Below are positions 62,959-64,000 of a DNA stretch of 64,000 bases, in pieces (the stretch's first letter is position 1; the number at the start of each line of letters is the position of its first letter). The DNA is taken from assembly GCA_019359235.1 (NCBI GenBank), contig JAHHHT010000038.1:1-64000 (forward strand). Reading direction: 5' to 3'. Made by a program: the position numbers and the translations under genes. The notes under the pieces are model-generated. The model saw only the letters and a program-made list of their open reading frames with translations, was not told the DNA's origin and did not search any database. The stretch comes from Oscillatoria princeps RMCB-10. Lineage in GTDB: Bacteria; Cyanobacteriota; Cyanobacteriia; Cyanobacteriales; Oscillatoriaceae.

Positions 62959-63984
62959 CTACTCTTCGCTCAGGATTTGGTTGAGTCGGTTTTGCAGTTG
63001 TGATCGCAAGGCTTCTGCTTTATGATAATTAATAGCTCGCTCTGTCCTTTGATGGGCTTGAGATACGCTATCTTCCCAAGGCCGGTAGAGGGGCTGAATA
63101 TAGTAGCGCAGGCGGGTTTTCATTGCCCAGACTCCCATTGAGGGAAAGAGCAGGAAAGGAATCATTAAAAATGAAATGGGGAAAAATGGCAATTTTGCCA
63201 GACGGGCTAACTTTTGAATATTAACAGCCAGAGGGTGCAGATATTCGCTGCCGGTGCAAACCACCGGCAGGATGGGGATTTTGTAGCGCTCGCTGAGGCG
63301 AATAAAACTCGGGTCGAACTTAGCGAGCTGATAGCGCCGCCGCCAGTCTTTGGCCGGCCCACGCCCGCCTTCTGGGGCGTAAAGGAGAATAGTTTTTTGG
63401 TGTTTGGGGTCAAGTGCGGCTTCAAAGGTATCTTTTTTTGCCGGCACTCCGCCCAGGATTTGCGACCAGCTAGGGGGCAGCCACCACTTCACCCAGGGGT
63501 GGTCAAAGAGGCTAACATGAGCCAGTAACTGCACAAACCATTGCTGTTTCTGGCTTAAGAGAAAGGCTAATCCGAGGAAATCCCAAGGGAAATTCATGCC
63601 GGCATGGTTGAGGATGACAATCAGTGGGCCGGTTTCGGGTATGTTGTCGGTTTGGATTAACTCGGCTTGAAAGTAATGTTTTACAATCGGGGTGAGGATT
63701 TCTTCTCGGAAGGCTTGCTGGTATGCCGGCTCGATTTGGCAATCGTCTGTTTGGGGCAGCCGGCACCCCAGGCGCAACCACCGGCTGAGCAGTGCCAGGT
63801 AAAAGCCGCCGGGAAGGAGAAATAAGGCGTATTCTAAACCAATCCACCCGTCTGGATCTGGGTGGTAGTGCTGCCAGTGCCGGTTGAATAAAATCAGCCA
63901 TCCTGGGGGATACCACAGGCAAAACCAATCAAACCAGGTAAACCGATAGGGATGGGACAAGTCCTGTGCTGTTGAGAGAGCCAT
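62959..63984 (-). CDS. PlsC-like glycerolipid acyltransferase
   Basis: The 341-residue protein has an N-terminal membrane-associated part (LEYALFLLPGGFYLALLSRW) and the acyltransferase core: NHAGMNFPWD (His and Asp of motif I, with a longer spacing than HX4D), a GGVPAKKDTF segment with LLYAPEGGRGPAKDW (motif III EGxR) and IPILPVVCTGSEYL (motif IV). It would acylate a lysophosphatidic acid or related lipid at the membrane. The spacing in motif I is that of a cyanobacterial subgroup related to diacylglycerol/wax acyltransferases. It starts 16 bases from the window end. Confidence 0.88.
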   Translation of the reverse strand: MALSTAQDLSHPYRFTWFDWFCLWYPPGWLILFNRHWQHYHPDPDGWIGLEYALFLLPGGFYLALLSRWLRLGCRLPQTDDCQIEPAYQQAFREEILTPIVKHYFQAELIQTDNIPETGPLIVILNHAGMNFPWDFLGLAFLLSQKQQWFVQLLAHVSLFDHPWVKWWLPPSWSQILGGVPAKKDTFEAALDPKHQKTILLYAPEGGRGPAKDWRRRYQLAKFDPSFIRLSERYKIPILPVVCTGSEYLHPLAVNIQKLARLAKLPFFPISFLMIPFLLFPSMGVWAMKTRLRYYIQPLYRPWEDSVSQAHQRTERAINYHKAEALRSQLQNRLNQILSEE

Positions 63985-64000
63985 CTGCTTGGCCGGTGGG

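Overview
The window looks like chromosomal DNA of a filamentous, repeat-rich cyanobacterium, probably of the Oscillatoria/Microcoleus group. The evidence is the many GCGATCGC (HIP1-type) octamers, typical cyanobacterial families (CAAD/CURT1-like protein, GUN4-domain protein, SLH-domain iron-uptake porin, kinase-TPR proteins, pentapeptide-repeat proteins), heptanucleotide tandem arrays between genes and several families of short palindromic elements. No rRNA, tRNA or CRISPR array was seen. The genus assignment is inference.

Layout. 1-6.5 kb: 3' part of a LysM-repeat secreted protein, then an island of small toxin-type modules on a repeat-rich background: an intact antitoxin beside a decayed RelE-type toxin, a papain-fold toxin with a possible immunity partner, an intact VapB-type antitoxin beside a truncated VapC, and an apparently intact MNT/HEPN pair. 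6.9-11.1 kb: pentapeptide protein, double-domain SagB-type oxidoreductase, and a phoD-like gene broken by a palindromic element. 11.9-29.7 kb: four paralogous kinase-like proteins, each with one membrane segment and 7-11 TPRs, three of them with changed catalytic loops, interspersed with mnmE, an RTX beta-roll protein, an EamA transporter and decayed fragments. 30-42.3 kb: an MBOAT/AlgJ-like O-acylation pair, selO, a CAAD protein, aroA, a lipoprotein, an iron-uptake porin and a membrane-anchored HTH protein.

43.1-58.5 kb is a co-directional exopolysaccharide locus: chain-length regulator, polymerase/ligase-like membrane protein, stand-alone adenylation-carrier-thioesterase protein, flippase, two glycosyltransferases, an asparagine-synthase-like enzyme without the glutaminase cysteine, a GH5 glycanase, and one polypeptide joining Alg13-like, Alg14-like, STAS and sugar-phosphate-transferase domains. 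An LD-carboxypeptidase and a mannose-6-phosphate-isomerase-type cupin follow. The window ends with a secreted pentapeptide protein, a GUN4 protein and a PlsC-like acyltransferase.

The strongest candidate for something undescribed is the exopolysaccharide locus. It combines a repeating-unit assembly line (initiation, glycosyl transfer, flipping, polymerisation, length control, glycan cleavage) with two acyl/amide-forming enzymes of unusual active-site composition. This suggests a polysaccharide carrying an acyl or aminoacyl substituent (inference). A second theme is decay: toxins lost while antitoxins persist, phoD inactivated, kinases losing catalytic residues, and several families of small mobile-looking palindromes at or near some of the break points.
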